Shown one piece after another: positions 51,821 to 60,709 of a DNA stretch of 64,000 nucleotides (positions within the stretch are counted from its first letter, which is position 1; every line of letters starts with the position of its first letter). Position numbers and translations under genes: made by a program. The stretch lies in NCBI RefSeq assembly GCF_900103505.1, contig NZ_FNIA01000015.1:24747-88746 (forward strand), in the 5' to 3' direction. The notes under the pieces are model-generated. The model did no database searches and was not told the DNA's origin. It worked only from the letters and a program-made list of their open reading frames with translations. The stretch is from Haloarchaeobius iranensis (lineage in GTDB: Archaea > Halobacteriota > Halobacteria > Halobacteriales > Natrialbaceae).

Positions 51821-52267
51821 TCAGTCCGTCTCGGTTTTCACGACGGTCACGGGCACGTCACAGAGGCGTACCACACGGTCGGTCACGCTGCCGAGCAACT
51901 GTCGGTACTCGCCGGAGCGCGACTTCGTGCCCATGACGACGAGGTCGGCACCGTTCTCTGCTACCGTGTCGAGGATCTCCTCGTGGGGATGGCCGTACTC
52001 CATGACGGTTTCGACAGTGACGCCGGCGTCGTCGGCCTCTTCGGCCACGGCGTCGAGCGCCTCACGGCCTGCCTCCTCGAGTCCGGATTCGGCACCCTCG
52101 TGGTCGTGGACGTACTCGTCGCCCGGGTAGGCGCCGTACACGTCCTCGTCGACCACGTAGAGGACAGTGAGCGTGGCGCCAGTTGCCGCGGCGAGCTCGA
52201 TGGCGTGCCGCGTCGCGTCGGTCGTGCTGGAGTCACCGTCAGTCGGAAGGAGGATTCTATCGTACAT
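51821..52267 (-). CDS. UspA-type universal stress protein
   Basis: A 148-residue single-domain Usp. It starts MYDRILLPTDGDSSTTDATR and ends with the ATP loop GTKSRSGEYRQLLGSVTDRV, then VVRLCDVPVTVVKTETD. In the first helix the Ala-x2-His-Ala-type surface is kept. It is divergent from the CNNM-type gene. No operon partner. Confidence 0.93.
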   Translation of the reverse strand: MYDRILLPTDGDSSTTDATRHAIELAAATGATLTVLYVVDEDVYGAYPGDEYVHDHEGAESGLEEAGREALDAVAEEADDAGVTVETVMEYGHPHEEILDTVAENGADLVVMGTKSRSGEYRQLLGSVTDRVVRLCDVPVTVVKTETD

Positions 52268-52399
52268 CAGTTCGACGGAGGAACTGGACCCCTAAGATGA
52301 TTGTCCCGATTCCCGGACGATGGGAGGTGATTCCCGGCCCAGGAGTAGACCGTGGGAACTGGCAGTAGTGACTTCAAGCGTGGTCGAGAAGTGTGGAAT

Positions 52400-53473
52400 A
52401 TGAACGAGTTCGAACTGGTGGTCCGGCTCGTCGTCGGGCTGTCGCTCATCCTCGCCAACGGCTTCTTCGTCGCCATCGAGTTCGCACTCACCCGGGTCCG
52501 ACAGTATCCCGAATCGGAGTTCGAGGGACCCGGTCTGCGTCGGGCGTGGGACATGACGGAGGAACTGGAGATCTACCTGACGAGCTGCCAGGTCGGGATC
52601 ACGGCCTCGAGCATCGCGGTCGGAATCGTGGCCGAGCCAGCACTCGCCGCGCTCTTCGAGCCGTTCCTCCAGAACACCGCGCTTGCCTCGGTCGGGGCCG
52701 GAGGTGTGCTCGCGTTCCTCATCATCAACCTGCTGCACCTGACCCACGGAGAGCAGACGCCGACCTACCTCGGTGTGGAGCGCACGAAGTTCGTCGCACG
52801 ATACGGAGCGACGCCGTTGTACTGGTTCGCCACGCTCGTCTCCCCAGCCATCTACATCGGTGACGGTGTCGCGAAGTGGACGCTGGGGCTGTTCGGGGTC
52901 GAGATGACGGGTGCGTGGCTGGAGACCGAGGAAGAGCGTGTCGAGTCTCGTGCCGACCTCCGGAACCGCCTCGGCTCCCTGCTCGAACGTGGCGGCCTCA
53001 GTGCGGAGCGCAAACAGGAGATACTCAACGCGTTCACGGTCGGCGACAGGCGCGTCGACGAGGTCATGACGGACGTGGACGACGTTATCTTCCTCTCGGC
53101 TGATGCGAGCGCTGCGGAGAACCTCGACCGGATCGGGTCGAGCCCCCACACGCGTTTCCCCCTCGTGGGTGACAGTCAGGACGAGTTCCTGGGCATCGTC
53201 TACGTGCCCGCCGTAGTAGACAACGTCGACGACCTGCGGTCCGGGGCGGCGAGCTGGGAAGACGTCGCCGCGGAACCACTGACCATCGACGGTGGGACAA
53301 AAATAAGCGAGGCGGTCGACACCTTCCAGCGAGAACGCCAGGAGCTGGCGCTCGTAACCGACGACGATGGGTCGGTTGTCGGCCTCGTCACCGCAACCGA
53401 CGCGCTGGAGGCCGTGATGGGTGAGATAGAGGACCCGCTGGACGTCGAACTCGGGACGAGAGCCAGCGCCTGA
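52400..53473 (+). CDS. CNNM (DUF21) / CBS membrane protein, CorC-like
   Basis: A 357-residue protein. Residues about 1-175 are the CNNM/DUF21 membrane region with three to four helices (LVVGLSLILANGFFVAIEFALTRVR and the later SCQVGITASSIAVGIVAEPAL). Residues about 195-350 are a CBS pair (VGDRRVDEVMTDVDDVIFLSAD and LVTDDDGSVVGLVTATDALEAVMG). No CorC/HlyC domain follows, so it is a short form. Relatives move Mg2+ or other cations, or sense nucleotides through CBS. ATG at 52400 gives MNEFELVV directly before the first helix. Confidence 0.9.
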   Translation: MNEFELVVRLVVGLSLILANGFFVAIEFALTRVRQYPESEFEGPGLRRAWDMTEELEIYLTSCQVGITASSIAVGIVAEPALAALFEPFLQNTALASVGAGGVLAFLIINLLHLTHGEQTPTYLGVERTKFVARYGATPLYWFATLVSPAIYIGDGVAKWTLGLFGVEMTGAWLETEEERVESRADLRNRLGSLLERGGLSAERKQEILNAFTVGDRRVDEVMTDVDDVIFLSADASAAENLDRIGSSPHTRFPLVGDSQDEFLGIVYVPAVVDNVDDLRSGAASWEDVAAEPLTIDGGTKISEAVDTFQRERQELALVTDDDGSVVGLVTATDALEAVMGEIEDPLDVELGTRASA

Positions 53474-53477
53474 CCAG

Positions 53478-55247
53478 CTACCGGGACGGGTACCGTCGTC
53501 GGTACGCGCCAGTAACGTCCTCGAGCTTCACTTTCCCCTCGGGGACGCGGTACGCAACGACCACGTCCCGGTCTGCGTACTCCGAGTTCGTCGTCTTGTC
53601 CACCGCGAAGCCGACGTAGGTGCAGTCCTCGCGGGTGAACTCGACGACTGAGTAGCCCCAGTTGTGGCTGTCGAAGAACTCGATATGCGGGTTCATGCCG
53701 GTGACGAGCTTCGTCAGGAGCGGCTCGGTGATCTTCCCGCGCCAGCCACGCGTGATGTGCAGCGCCTCGGCGGCGTTCAACGACGTGACGGCCGGCGTCA
53801 TGAACTCCACCCCGATCTGCTCGCCCTGTGCGACACCTTCGCCCCCGCTGACCCGACCGGGGTACGATGTCTGCTGGTAGGCCGCGACGTAGCAGTGCAT
53901 GTCGCCGGTCAGGGTCACGTAGTTCTCGACGTCCGCGCTCGCGATTGCCTCGGTGATCTGCTGTCGCTCGCGGGTGTAGCCGTCCCAGCCGCCCTGCACC
54001 GGATACACCGAGAGCGGCCCGGAGCCGAGACGGAACGGAACCGTGAGCACCTCGTCGGCCCAGACGCGCCAGAGCGTCTCGGACTCGGTTATCGTGTCGA
54101 CGAGCCACTCACGCTGTTCCTCGCCGAGCATCGTCCGCCCCGGCGGTTCGTACTGTGGACCGACGTTGTCGGGCGTCGGGATGGCCTCACGGGGCGGGTC
54201 GCGGAACAGCCGCTCGTCGGTCATCGCGAGCGTGACGAGGTCGCCGAACTGAAGTCTGCGCCACAGCCGGAAGCGGTCCTGGAGCGACTCGCCGTTCGGG
54301 TCGTACTCCACACGGGCGGGCATGAACTCCCACCAGGCGTGCATCCCGTCGGCGACGAGTTCGGTCATGAACCCGGGGTCGTCTCCGCGTGGATGGTCAC
54401 CGGCGGGGGCGTCGGTCCGGTCGTCCCAGTAGACGTCGTTGACGAGTTCGTGGTCGTCCCAGCCGGCGATGAGGGTGTGTGACTCGAGCGCCTCCTGGAA
54501 GAACCGGTCGGAGCGGTACGTCCGGTAGAGGTAGCGGTAGTCCTCGAGGTTCCGGACGCGGTCGTTGCCACTCGGCAGGTCCTTCTCCCGTCCGGGGTAG
54601 TCGTAGGACCCGAATCCCTTGAAGTCGCCAGCCTCGGACTCGTAGATGGCGTCGCCGACGTGGACGATGAAGTCGACGTCCTCGTTGGCGACGTAGTGGA
54701 ACGCCGGGTAGTAGCCGTTCAGGAAGTTCTGACAGGCGACGACCGCGAAGGAGACCGATTCAGGAGAGTCGTCGGGGTGTGGCAGCGTCCGACAGCGTCC
54801 GGTCCGCGAGGCGACGCCGTCGTAGACGAACCGGTAGAAGTAGCGGCTGCCGGACTCCAGTTGCCCGTCGAGGTCTATCTTCACGGTGTGGTCGTGCGAA
54901 CGGATCCTCTCGGACTCCGTCACGACGCCGTCGTAGACGATTGACTCGAACGAATCGTCCTCGGAAACCTGGACGGCAAGCGGCGTGTCGGGGTCGAAGA
55001 CGTCCGGCGAAATCCGCGTCCAGAGGATGACGCCAGTGGGAGTCGGACCGCCGCTCGCGACCGACTGGGGGAACACATCGTCGGGGTCGCCGTCGGCGTC
55101 GGGCTCGAACACGTCGGTCTCCTCTGTATCTACGACGTCAAGCGCGAGGGCCAGGTCGTGCGAATCCAGCTCCGAGAGGAGTTCCGAGTGGTCCTCGCCG
55201 TTCCGTGCCGGTTCGTCGCGGCCACCGAGACCAACTGGGTCCGTCAT
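53478..55247 (-). CDS. phoD: PhoD-type alkaline phosphatase D
   Basis: A 589-residue calcium- and iron-type phosphatase of the PhoD family. Early conserved segment QSVASGGPTPTGVILWTRISP; catalytic Cys-Asn-Phe region VVACQNFLNGYYPAFHYV; metal ligands in DFIVHVGDAIYE, AGWDDHELVND, VTLTGDMHCYVAAY and DSHNWGYSVVEF. An N-terminal polar stretch (about 45 residues) without an obvious signal peptide may mean it stays inside or uses an unusual export. ATG at 55247 is used; an upstream frame to about 55346 is not family-like. It degrades phosphodiesters or phosphomonoesters under phosphate limitation. Confidence 0.92.
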   Translation of the reverse strand: MTDPVGLGGRDEPARNGEDHSELLSELDSHDLALALDVVDTEETDVFEPDADGDPDDVFPQSVASGGPTPTGVILWTRISPDVFDPDTPLAVQVSEDDSFESIVYDGVVTESERIRSHDHTVKIDLDGQLESGSRYFYRFVYDGVASRTGRCRTLPHPDDSPESVSFAVVACQNFLNGYYPAFHYVANEDVDFIVHVGDAIYESEAGDFKGFGSYDYPGREKDLPSGNDRVRNLEDYRYLYRTYRSDRFFQEALESHTLIAGWDDHELVNDVYWDDRTDAPAGDHPRGDDPGFMTELVADGMHAWWEFMPARVEYDPNGESLQDRFRLWRRLQFGDLVTLAMTDERLFRDPPREAIPTPDNVGPQYEPPGRTMLGEEQREWLVDTITESETLWRVWADEVLTVPFRLGSGPLSVYPVQGGWDGYTRERQQITEAIASADVENYVTLTGDMHCYVAAYQQTSYPGRVSGGEGVAQGEQIGVEFMTPAVTSLNAAEALHITRGWRGKITEPLLTKLVTGMNPHIEFFDSHNWGYSVVEFTREDCTYVGFAVDKTTNSEYADRDVVVAYRVPEGKVKLEDVTGAYRRRYPSR

Positions 55248-55403
55248 CTGGTGGCATCCTTCGAGGACGGCCGTCTTCGAGATTTCGGTCTCATCACCTG
55301 GATGTCGTCTCACCGGACACGAACAGTACTCTCCCGGCCGCAGCACTCGACTCGAGGACGGTACGCGACAACCGTGCCCTGTAAACCGAGGCTCCTACCG
55401 GCA

Positions 55404-55652
55404 CTACAGCAGGTAGCCGCCGCAGAGGTTCCGCGCGGCGACCGACAGCCGGACGAGGTTCGAGTCGGGGACCCTCGCACCGGTGCCGCCCGGCGTCCAC
55501 GCCGATGTCGGCGTCTCTGTCGCTGTCGTCGGTTCGACTGGCGTCTCGGCTGGCTCTGTGGTCGATTCGGGCGTGCCGTCGGGCGTGACCGCCGAACACC
55601 CGGCGAGGAGCACGACCACCACGAGCAGGAGTGAGAGAGCACGCGGTCGCAT
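55404..55652 (-). CDS. Small Thr/Pro-rich lipoprotein
   Basis: An 82-residue secreted lipoprotein. The signal MRPRALSLLLVVVVLLAGCS has a lipobox ending in C19. The next 40 residues are a low-complexity Thr/Pro/Glu linker, followed by a short folded tail VRLSVAARNLCGGYLL with one cysteine. Function unknown. It is convergent with no neighbour; the alpha/beta hydrolase gene lies just upstream on the same strand. Confidence 0.7.
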   Translation of the reverse strand: MRPRALSLLLVVVVLLAGCSAVTPDGTPESTTEPAETPVEPTTATETPTSAWTPGGTGARVPDSNLVRLSVAARNLCGGYLL

Positions 55653-55731
55653 ATCGCCGACTGTCGACGACTCCGGGAAGTGTCTTGGGCCGGCAGGTAC
55701 TCGGACCGGCGGCCCCCTGTCTGTCAGCCGG

Positions 55732-56541
55732 CTACGTGCTCGGTTGCTGGCCGTCGACCGTCTCCAGGAACGACCGGACCGCATCCACGACGCGGTCGGG
55801 GTCCTCGTTGGGTCCCATGTGGCTCAGGCCGTCGAACTCGACGAGCCGACTGTCGACGACGGTCTCGTTCGCGGCCCGGACACCGTCCCGGAGATGCGAG
55901 GGGGATTCGGTCCCGGTGAGCATGAGCGCAGGAGCGTCGAGTTCGGCTGTCTCGGGAAGCTCGTAGTTCTCGAGTGCGCGGTTCATCCGGACCGAGTTCT
56001 CGACGAACCGGACGTACTCGGGCCAGACCGGCCACTCCTCGAGCCAGGCGTCGAGCGCGTCGCCGGACAGGGACCCGCCGTGGATGACCTCCGCCACGTG
56101 GTGCTTCATCGCGCCCTCGCGGTCGCCGGCGTCGAGCCGTTCCTGCATCCTGCTCGCGAGGTCGGCCTCCTCGCGGTACTCCCCGACGAGGATGGCTGGC
56201 TCGTAGGCGACGACCGCCGAGACCGGGACCTCACGGGCTGCCTCGATGGCCTGCAGGCCGCCGAAGGAGTGCCCGAAGACGACCGGCTTCCCGTCGACCG
56301 AGCGGATGACCGCCCGTGCATCTTCGACCTCCCGCTGGAGGCTGTAGGCCTCGCTGTCCCCGCTCCGACCGCGTCCACGGCGGTCCGAGACGGTGAGTTC
56401 GTAGTCGCCCTCCAGGTGGGGGATGACCGCGTCCCAGTACTCCTTGCCGATGGAGTCGCCGTGGAGGAGGACCATCGGTGGTCCCTCGCCGTGTCGTTCG
56501 TACGCGATTCGTGTTCCATCCGCGGAGGTTACTGTCGGCAT
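55732..56541 (-). CDS. Alpha/beta hydrolase
   Basis: A 269-residue alpha/beta hydrolase. It opens MPTVTSADGTRIAYERHGEG and carries the oxyanion turn MVLLHGDS, the nucleophile elbow VVFGHSFGGLQAI (Ser), the acid in ALMLTGTESP, and the catalytic His in FDGLSHMGPNED. Typical single-domain esterase/epoxide-hydrolase-like enzyme; substrate unknown. No close neighbour on the same operon besides the small lipoprotein gene downstream. Confidence 0.9.
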   Translation of the reverse strand: MPTVTSADGTRIAYERHGEGPPMVLLHGDSIGKEYWDAVIPHLEGDYELTVSDRRGRGRSGDSEAYSLQREVEDARAVIRSVDGKPVVFGHSFGGLQAIEAAREVPVSAVVAYEPAILVGEYREEADLASRMQERLDAGDREGAMKHHVAEVIHGGSLSGDALDAWLEEWPVWPEYVRFVENSVRMNRALENYELPETAELDAPALMLTGTESPSHLRDGVRAANETVVDSRLVEFDGLSHMGPNEDPDRVVDAVRSFLETVDGQQPST

Positions 56542-56605
56542 ACGGTGTGCATTGCTGGGGGCCGGTCAGGGCTAACGGTGACTCGCACTCGTGGGGCCGT
56601 TTAAG

Positions 56606-57292
56606 TCAGTCCGGCAGCGGCGGCCAGGTCGAGGCGACGGTGGTCTCGACGAGGTGAGTCTGTGCACGCCGGAGCCGTTCCGAGGCCGCCGAGGCTCCGA
56701 TACCGAGTTCCGCGGCGACGTTGTCGAGCGACGCTCCACGTGGCACGTCGAAGTAGCCCATCTCGTAGGCCGTGCGGAGCGCCTCGCGCTGTGGGTCGGT
56801 CAGCCCGTCGCCCGGCGGTTCGGGTTCGCCGTCGCGGGTCAGCCGTCGGAGCGTGAACTCGCCCTCGTCCTGCCAGAAGCGCCTGAACTCGTCGAACGCC
56901 GCGCGGTCGGCGAACCAGCCCGACTGGACCCACCCGGTCGGTGTGACCTCGATGTGGTCGATGATGGCCGCCGCCTCGGCGAGGCCGCGGAGGCCGTCGA
57001 GGTCGTCGATCTCCTCGCCCATGTGTGCGTCCATCCCGACGCTCGGAACGACCTGATAGCGGAGGGTGTCGCCGGCCCGCCCGACGAGCGTGGACTGTCC
57101 GACGAACGACGCACGGTCGAACGCAGCGTCCGCCTCGGTCACGGCTGCTCCGGTCACGTACGCGAGGAAAATCGGCGTGTCGCCGTGGTTCAACTGCATC
57201 TCCAGATCGATACCGTCGCACGACAGGTCGTCGATGACGGAGACGAACGGCAGCACCTCGCAGGTGATCTCGAACTCGGCGACGAGTCCCAT
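56606..57292 (-). CDS. Bacterio-opsin activator-type HTH_10 regulator
   Basis: A 228-residue regulator of the same family as the one at 9609. The sensor-like N-terminal part spans about 1-165 (MGLVAEFEITCEVLPFVSV...). The HTH_10 domain (about 170-222) reads DGLTDPQREALRTAYEMGYFDVPRG, then SLDNVAAELGIGASAASERLRRAQTHLV. The ligand is unknown. Convergent with the alpha/beta hydrolase region and separate from the recombinase gene that follows. Confidence 0.9.
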   Translation of the reverse strand: MGLVAEFEITCEVLPFVSVIDDLSCDGIDLEMQLNHGDTPIFLAYVTGAAVTEADAAFDRASFVGQSTLVGRAGDTLRYQVVPSVGMDAHMGEEIDDLDGLRGLAEAAAIIDHIEVTPTGWVQSGWFADRAAFDEFRRFWQDEGEFTLRRLTRDGEPEPPGDGLTDPQREALRTAYEMGYFDVPRGASLDNVAAELGIGASAASERLRRAQTHLVETTVASTWPPLPD

Positions 57293-57414
57293 GGGCCGTC
57301 CTCGGTCTCGACCCGTATGTGTACGTCGGTGTCGACCGGCCGTCAGTACCGGACTGCTGCCAGCGCCACCGTCAGGTCGTTACACGATGGGTGCCAGGAA
57401 CGAGTCCGGTCGGC

Positions 57415-58650
57415 TCAGAAGTCGACTTCGTCGAGCGCCTCGGTCGCAACGTCGCCCAGTTCACCGGCTTCGATGTGGGAGTACCGGTCGCGGACCATCT
57501 CCTCGGAGTTGTCCAGGTATCGGGCGGCCACGGTGTAACCGAACGCCCGGACCAGCACCTCGCCCATGCCGCGGCGACCGCCGTGGGGCGCGAGGTAGTC
57601 GTGCTTCGGGTGGTCGACGGTCACGTCGCTGGCCTCCGTCACGCGCTGGAGGACCCGCCGCCCGCCGTCGGTCGTCAGCGACGGCGGCCGCAGGTCGGCG
57701 TCGAGCGCCAAGAGCAGGTCGCGCGCGTGCTCCGCGCGCCGGTCGGCAATCTCGTCCGGCGTGCGCCCGCGGTCGGCCAGCCCGTCCGTCACGACCGTGC
57801 CGAGTGTCCGCTGGTCGAACGTCGGGAACACGGGCCACCGGTCACTCGGCGGGTCGAGGAGCTTGCGGTACCGGCGCAGGGGTCCGATCACGGGGTCGGG
57901 CAGGCTCGCGGCGTCCCACTGCTGTTTCTTGCGGTACACCTCCATGCTCCCCGCGTCGACGTCGACCTCGTTCCAGCGGACGCCGCGCCGGCGGGGGTCG
58001 TCGGGGTCGCGCAACACCTCGCCGATGCGGACGGCAGTGTAGGCGACGACGAAGACGAGCGCGCGGTCCCTGGTGGCGCGGATGGCTCGGTACCGTGCAC
58101 GCCCGCGGTCGAGGGGGTCGGTGCCCTCGGGGAGCCCGGTGAACTCCTCGACGGCGTCCCGGGCTACCGCGTCCACGTGGCGGGTCAGTGCGTGGCGCTG
58201 TTCGGGCGTCCACGCCTGCTGGTCGCCGGGCTTGCGGCCGTCGTCCGCGGGCAACGGGGCCGTCGCACTCGCGCGCTGGGCGCGATGGGCGCTCAGGTAC
58301 CCCTCGTTGACACACCAGCCACACCAGGCCGAGACGTAGGCGTAGTAGGTATGGACGGTGTTGGACTTGAGCCCGCGGTCGCCGGCGAGATGGCGCGCGT
58401 ACTCCCGGAAGACACGTTCGTCGAGGTCAGCGAACGTCGGCTCCCGGTCCGTCTCGGGGGCGATACCGGGCCAGTCGTCCGGGCCGCGCTCGCCTCGTAC
58501 CCAGTCGGCGAAGCGCTCGAGTTCGCGGGCGGCGTTCCGCCGGTAGTTCCCGCCGTCGCCACCGCGGCCCTTCCCTTTGTCCTGCAGGTACCGGTCGAAC
58601 GTCGCCGCGAGCGGCCGGTCCTCGCGCGCGCCGACGTCACGCCCGGTCAT
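57415..58650 (-). CDS. Tyrosine recombinase (XerC/D-type integrase)
   Basis: A 411-residue tyrosine recombinase. An N-terminal core-binding domain (about 10-135, FDRYLQDKGKG..., with the helical SNTVHTYYAYVSAWCGWCV) is followed by the catalytic domain. The catalytic residues are R in YTAVRIGEVL (about 227), H356-x2-R in HGGRRGMGEVL and Y390 in VRDRYSHIEAGEL. No attachment site is visible nearby, and the gene flanks are chromosomal-type genes, so this may be a cellular recombinase rather than the integrase of an element. Confidence 0.9.
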   Translation of the reverse strand: MTGRDVGAREDRPLAATFDRYLQDKGKGRGGDGGNYRRNAARELERFADWVRGERGPDDWPGIAPETDREPTFADLDERVFREYARHLAGDRGLKSNTVHTYYAYVSAWCGWCVNEGYLSAHRAQRASATAPLPADDGRKPGDQQAWTPEQRHALTRHVDAVARDAVEEFTGLPEGTDPLDRGRARYRAIRATRDRALVFVVAYTAVRIGEVLRDPDDPRRRGVRWNEVDVDAGSMEVYRKKQQWDAASLPDPVIGPLRRYRKLLDPPSDRWPVFPTFDQRTLGTVVTDGLADRGRTPDEIADRRAEHARDLLLALDADLRPPSLTTDGGRRVLQRVTEASDVTVDHPKHDYLAPHGGRRGMGEVLVRAFGYTVAARYLDNSEEMVRDRYSHIEAGELGDVATEALDEVDF

Positions 58651-58839
58651 GCTCTCCCCCGGTGGTGTACACCCGACGGCCCACTCGGCAGGAACCGCGT
58701 GGCCTCGGGAGGCTGACTCGACGCGTCCTCGGCGACCGACATGCTGTGCGACACTGTGTGGCAACGCCATTTAGCTCTTGCCGGTCTCGCCGTCCGAGCT
58801 CGGGGCAGAGCTAAGGTGGTCCCGCCGCTCGGTCCTGCT

Positions 58840-59907
58840 ATGCGCGCAGCAGTCCTCGAGGCATACGGCGAACCGGTGCGCATCGAGTCGGTGCCCGAGC
58901 CGACCCCCGACCCGCACGGCGCGGTGGTCGAGGTCGAGGCGTGTGGTATCTGCCGGAGCGACTGGCACGCCTGGCAGGGCCACGGCGAGTGGGCGGACGA
59001 CCAGGTCGAGCGTGGACAGGTGCTCGGCCACGAACCCGCGGGCCGTGTGGTCGCCGCCGGGGAGGACGTGACACGACTCTCCGTCGGCGACCGCGTCGCG
59101 GTCCCGTTCAACCTCGGCGACGGGACGTGCCACCACTGTCTCAACGGGCACGGGAACGTCTGCGACGACGGACTCGCACTCGGCTTCGAACAGGCCGCAC
59201 CCGGTGCCTTCGCGGAGGCGGTCCACGTCCCGTACGCCGACTACAACGCCGTGACGCTTCCGGAGAACGTCCACCCCGAGGAGATGGCCGCGCTCGGCTG
59301 TCGGTACGTGACGGCGTTCCACGCCCTCTCGCACCGGGTCGATCTCGCGGCGGGCGACTGGGTCGCCGTGCACGGCTGTGGCGGACTCGGCCTCGCGGCC
59401 GTGCAACTGGCAGCAGCGCTCGGGGCAGGTGTCGTCGCGGTCGACGTGCGCGAAAGCCCGCTCGAACTGGCTGCAGACCTCGGAGCGACCGCGACGGTCG
59501 ACGCCTCGACCGTCCCCGACGTCCCCGAGGCGGTAGCGGCGCACACCGACGGCGGTGTCCACGTCTCTATCGATGCGCTCGGCCGGGCCGAGACCTGCCG
59601 GCACAGCATCGAGTGCCTGCGGACGCGTGGGACCCACGTCCAGCTCGGGCTGACGACAGACGCAGAACGCGGGGAGATCGCGCTCCCGGTCGACCGGATG
59701 TCACGCTGGGACATCTCGTTCCTCGGTTCCCGGGGGATGCCGCCGACGCGATACGACGAACTCCTGCGGATGATAGCGACCGACCGTATCGACCCGGGTG
59801 CGCTCGTGACCCGTCGCGTCGCACTCTCGGACGTATCGGACCGGCTCGCGGCGATGACCGACTACGGAACACGCGGCGTGGAGGTCGTCACCGACTTCGG
59901 TGGCTAG
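58840..59907 (+). CDS. Zinc-dependent alcohol dehydrogenase
   Basis: A 355-residue MDR-superfamily alcohol dehydrogenase. Catalytic zinc motif is CGICRSDWHAWQG with GHEPAGRV. The structural zinc lobe GTCHHCLNGHGNVC has only three cysteines (one is replaced), so that site may be lost or altered. The NAD motif VHGCGGLGLAAVQ is followed by the acidic VDVRESPLEL. Ends with FGG after SDVSDRLAAMTDYG. ATG at 58840; upstream in-frame residues are noncoding. Confidence 0.92.
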   Translation: MRAAVLEAYGEPVRIESVPEPTPDPHGAVVEVEACGICRSDWHAWQGHGEWADDQVERGQVLGHEPAGRVVAAGEDVTRLSVGDRVAVPFNLGDGTCHHCLNGHGNVCDDGLALGFEQAAPGAFAEAVHVPYADYNAVTLPENVHPEEMAALGCRYVTAFHALSHRVDLAAGDWVAVHGCGGLGLAAVQLAAALGAGVVAVDVRESPLELAADLGATATVDASTVPDVPEAVAAHTDGGVHVSIDALGRAETCRHSIECLRTRGTHVQLGLTTDAERGEIALPVDRMSRWDISFLGSRGMPPTRYDELLRMIATDRIDPGALVTRRVALSDVSDRLAAMTDYGTRGVEVVTDFGG

Positions 59908-59927
59908 GCCCGCGCAGGTTCTGCCAC

Positions 59928-60389
59928 TCAGTCCAGCGGCGTCGAGCGTCCGGTCATCGAGTCGGCGTCCAGCCTGTAGATGACGATCTCTATCTCGCTG
60001 ATGTCCTCGTCGAACACGCGTATCGGGGTGAACTGCCGGTTGATCGCCGCGGTGTCGAACCGGTCGTGGCCCGACTCGGGGATGCGCTCTACCGTCCCCC
60101 GCACGATGACGCTCCAGGAGTCGACACCGCGTGGGTCGTCGGTGTCTTCGGTGCCGTAAACGGTGTAGGAGACCGCTCCGTCCTGGTCGAGGACCGCGCG
60201 CTTGTGACTGTCCTCCGTCATCCCCAGCCGGAAGTAGATGTCCTCCCCGTCGTAGTAGTGGGCGAGTGGAACGCCGTAGGCGTCACCCGCAGCCGCCATC
60301 GAGAGCACACCCGACTCTGCGGACTCCAGTCTCTCGGCGATCTCCGCGTCGTCCATCCCTCGCGTGTACGCGTACTCGATGTGTTCCAT
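59928..60389 (-). CDS. FMN-binding split-barrel (PPOX-like) protein
   Basis: A 153-residue pyridoxamine-phosphate-oxidase-like protein. Segments typical of the fold are RLESAESGVLSMAAAGDAYGVPLAHYYDGEDIYF, then AVSYTVYGTED, and SWSVIVRGTVERIPE. It probably binds FMN, F420 or haem; no lid-extension for PLP-phosphate is seen. Convergent with the alcohol dehydrogenase gene. Confidence 0.85.
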   Translation of the reverse strand: MEHIEYAYTRGMDDAEIAERLESAESGVLSMAAAGDAYGVPLAHYYDGEDIYFRLGMTEDSHKRAVLDQDGAVSYTVYGTEDTDDPRGVDSWSVIVRGTVERIPESGHDRFDTAAINRQFTPIRVFDEDISEIEIVIYRLDADSMTGRSTPLD

Positions 60390-60544
60390 GATGGGGGCAG
60401 TGGCTTACCTGCAACTACGTCCGTCGATGGTTTAGGTCGTCCGGTGATTGCGGCCCACTCCTCTCCCGTGACCGGAATCCGCAGACCACGTTGACTGCGT
60501 CAGCATACACAAAAGTTAGGAGGGTACGCGTCGATTGGTAGCAC

Positions 60545-60709
60545 ATGGCAGACACGAAGAAAGGTCGCGACAAGAAGGCGCTCAAGGAGGAGCGGCGACA
60601 GGAGGAACGCGTGATGGAGGCGGAGCTCGAGGCTGTCGAGGAGTCGGACAGAGAGAACACCGACGAGTGGGAGGGGCTCATCGGCGAGGGCAACCCAGAC
60701 GACGAGTGA
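60545..60709 (+). CDS. Small charged coiled-coil protein
   Basis: A 54-residue protein, very rich in Lys, Arg and Glu: MADTKKGRDKKALKEERRQE continuing as a single long charged helix, then SDRENTDEWEGLIGEGNPDDE. It resembles short haloarchaeal conserved proteins of unknown function. An A-rich region upstream (CATACACAAAAGTTAGGAGG) could hold a promoter. Confidence 0.6.
   Translation: MADTKKGRDKKALKEERRQEERVMEAELEAVEESDRENTDEWEGLIGEGNPDDE

Noticed and set aside
57415..58650. The tyrosine recombinase as the integrase of a genomic island
   Set aside because: No tRNA gene, direct-repeat attachment sites or phage genes are visible on either side; neighbours are ordinary metabolic and regulatory genes.
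58741..58840. Start of the alcohol dehydrogenase 33 codons further upstream
   Set aside because: The extension reads as low-complexity antisense of the recombinase leader; the ATG at 58840 gives the usual N-terminus (MRAAVLEAYGEPV) of the family.
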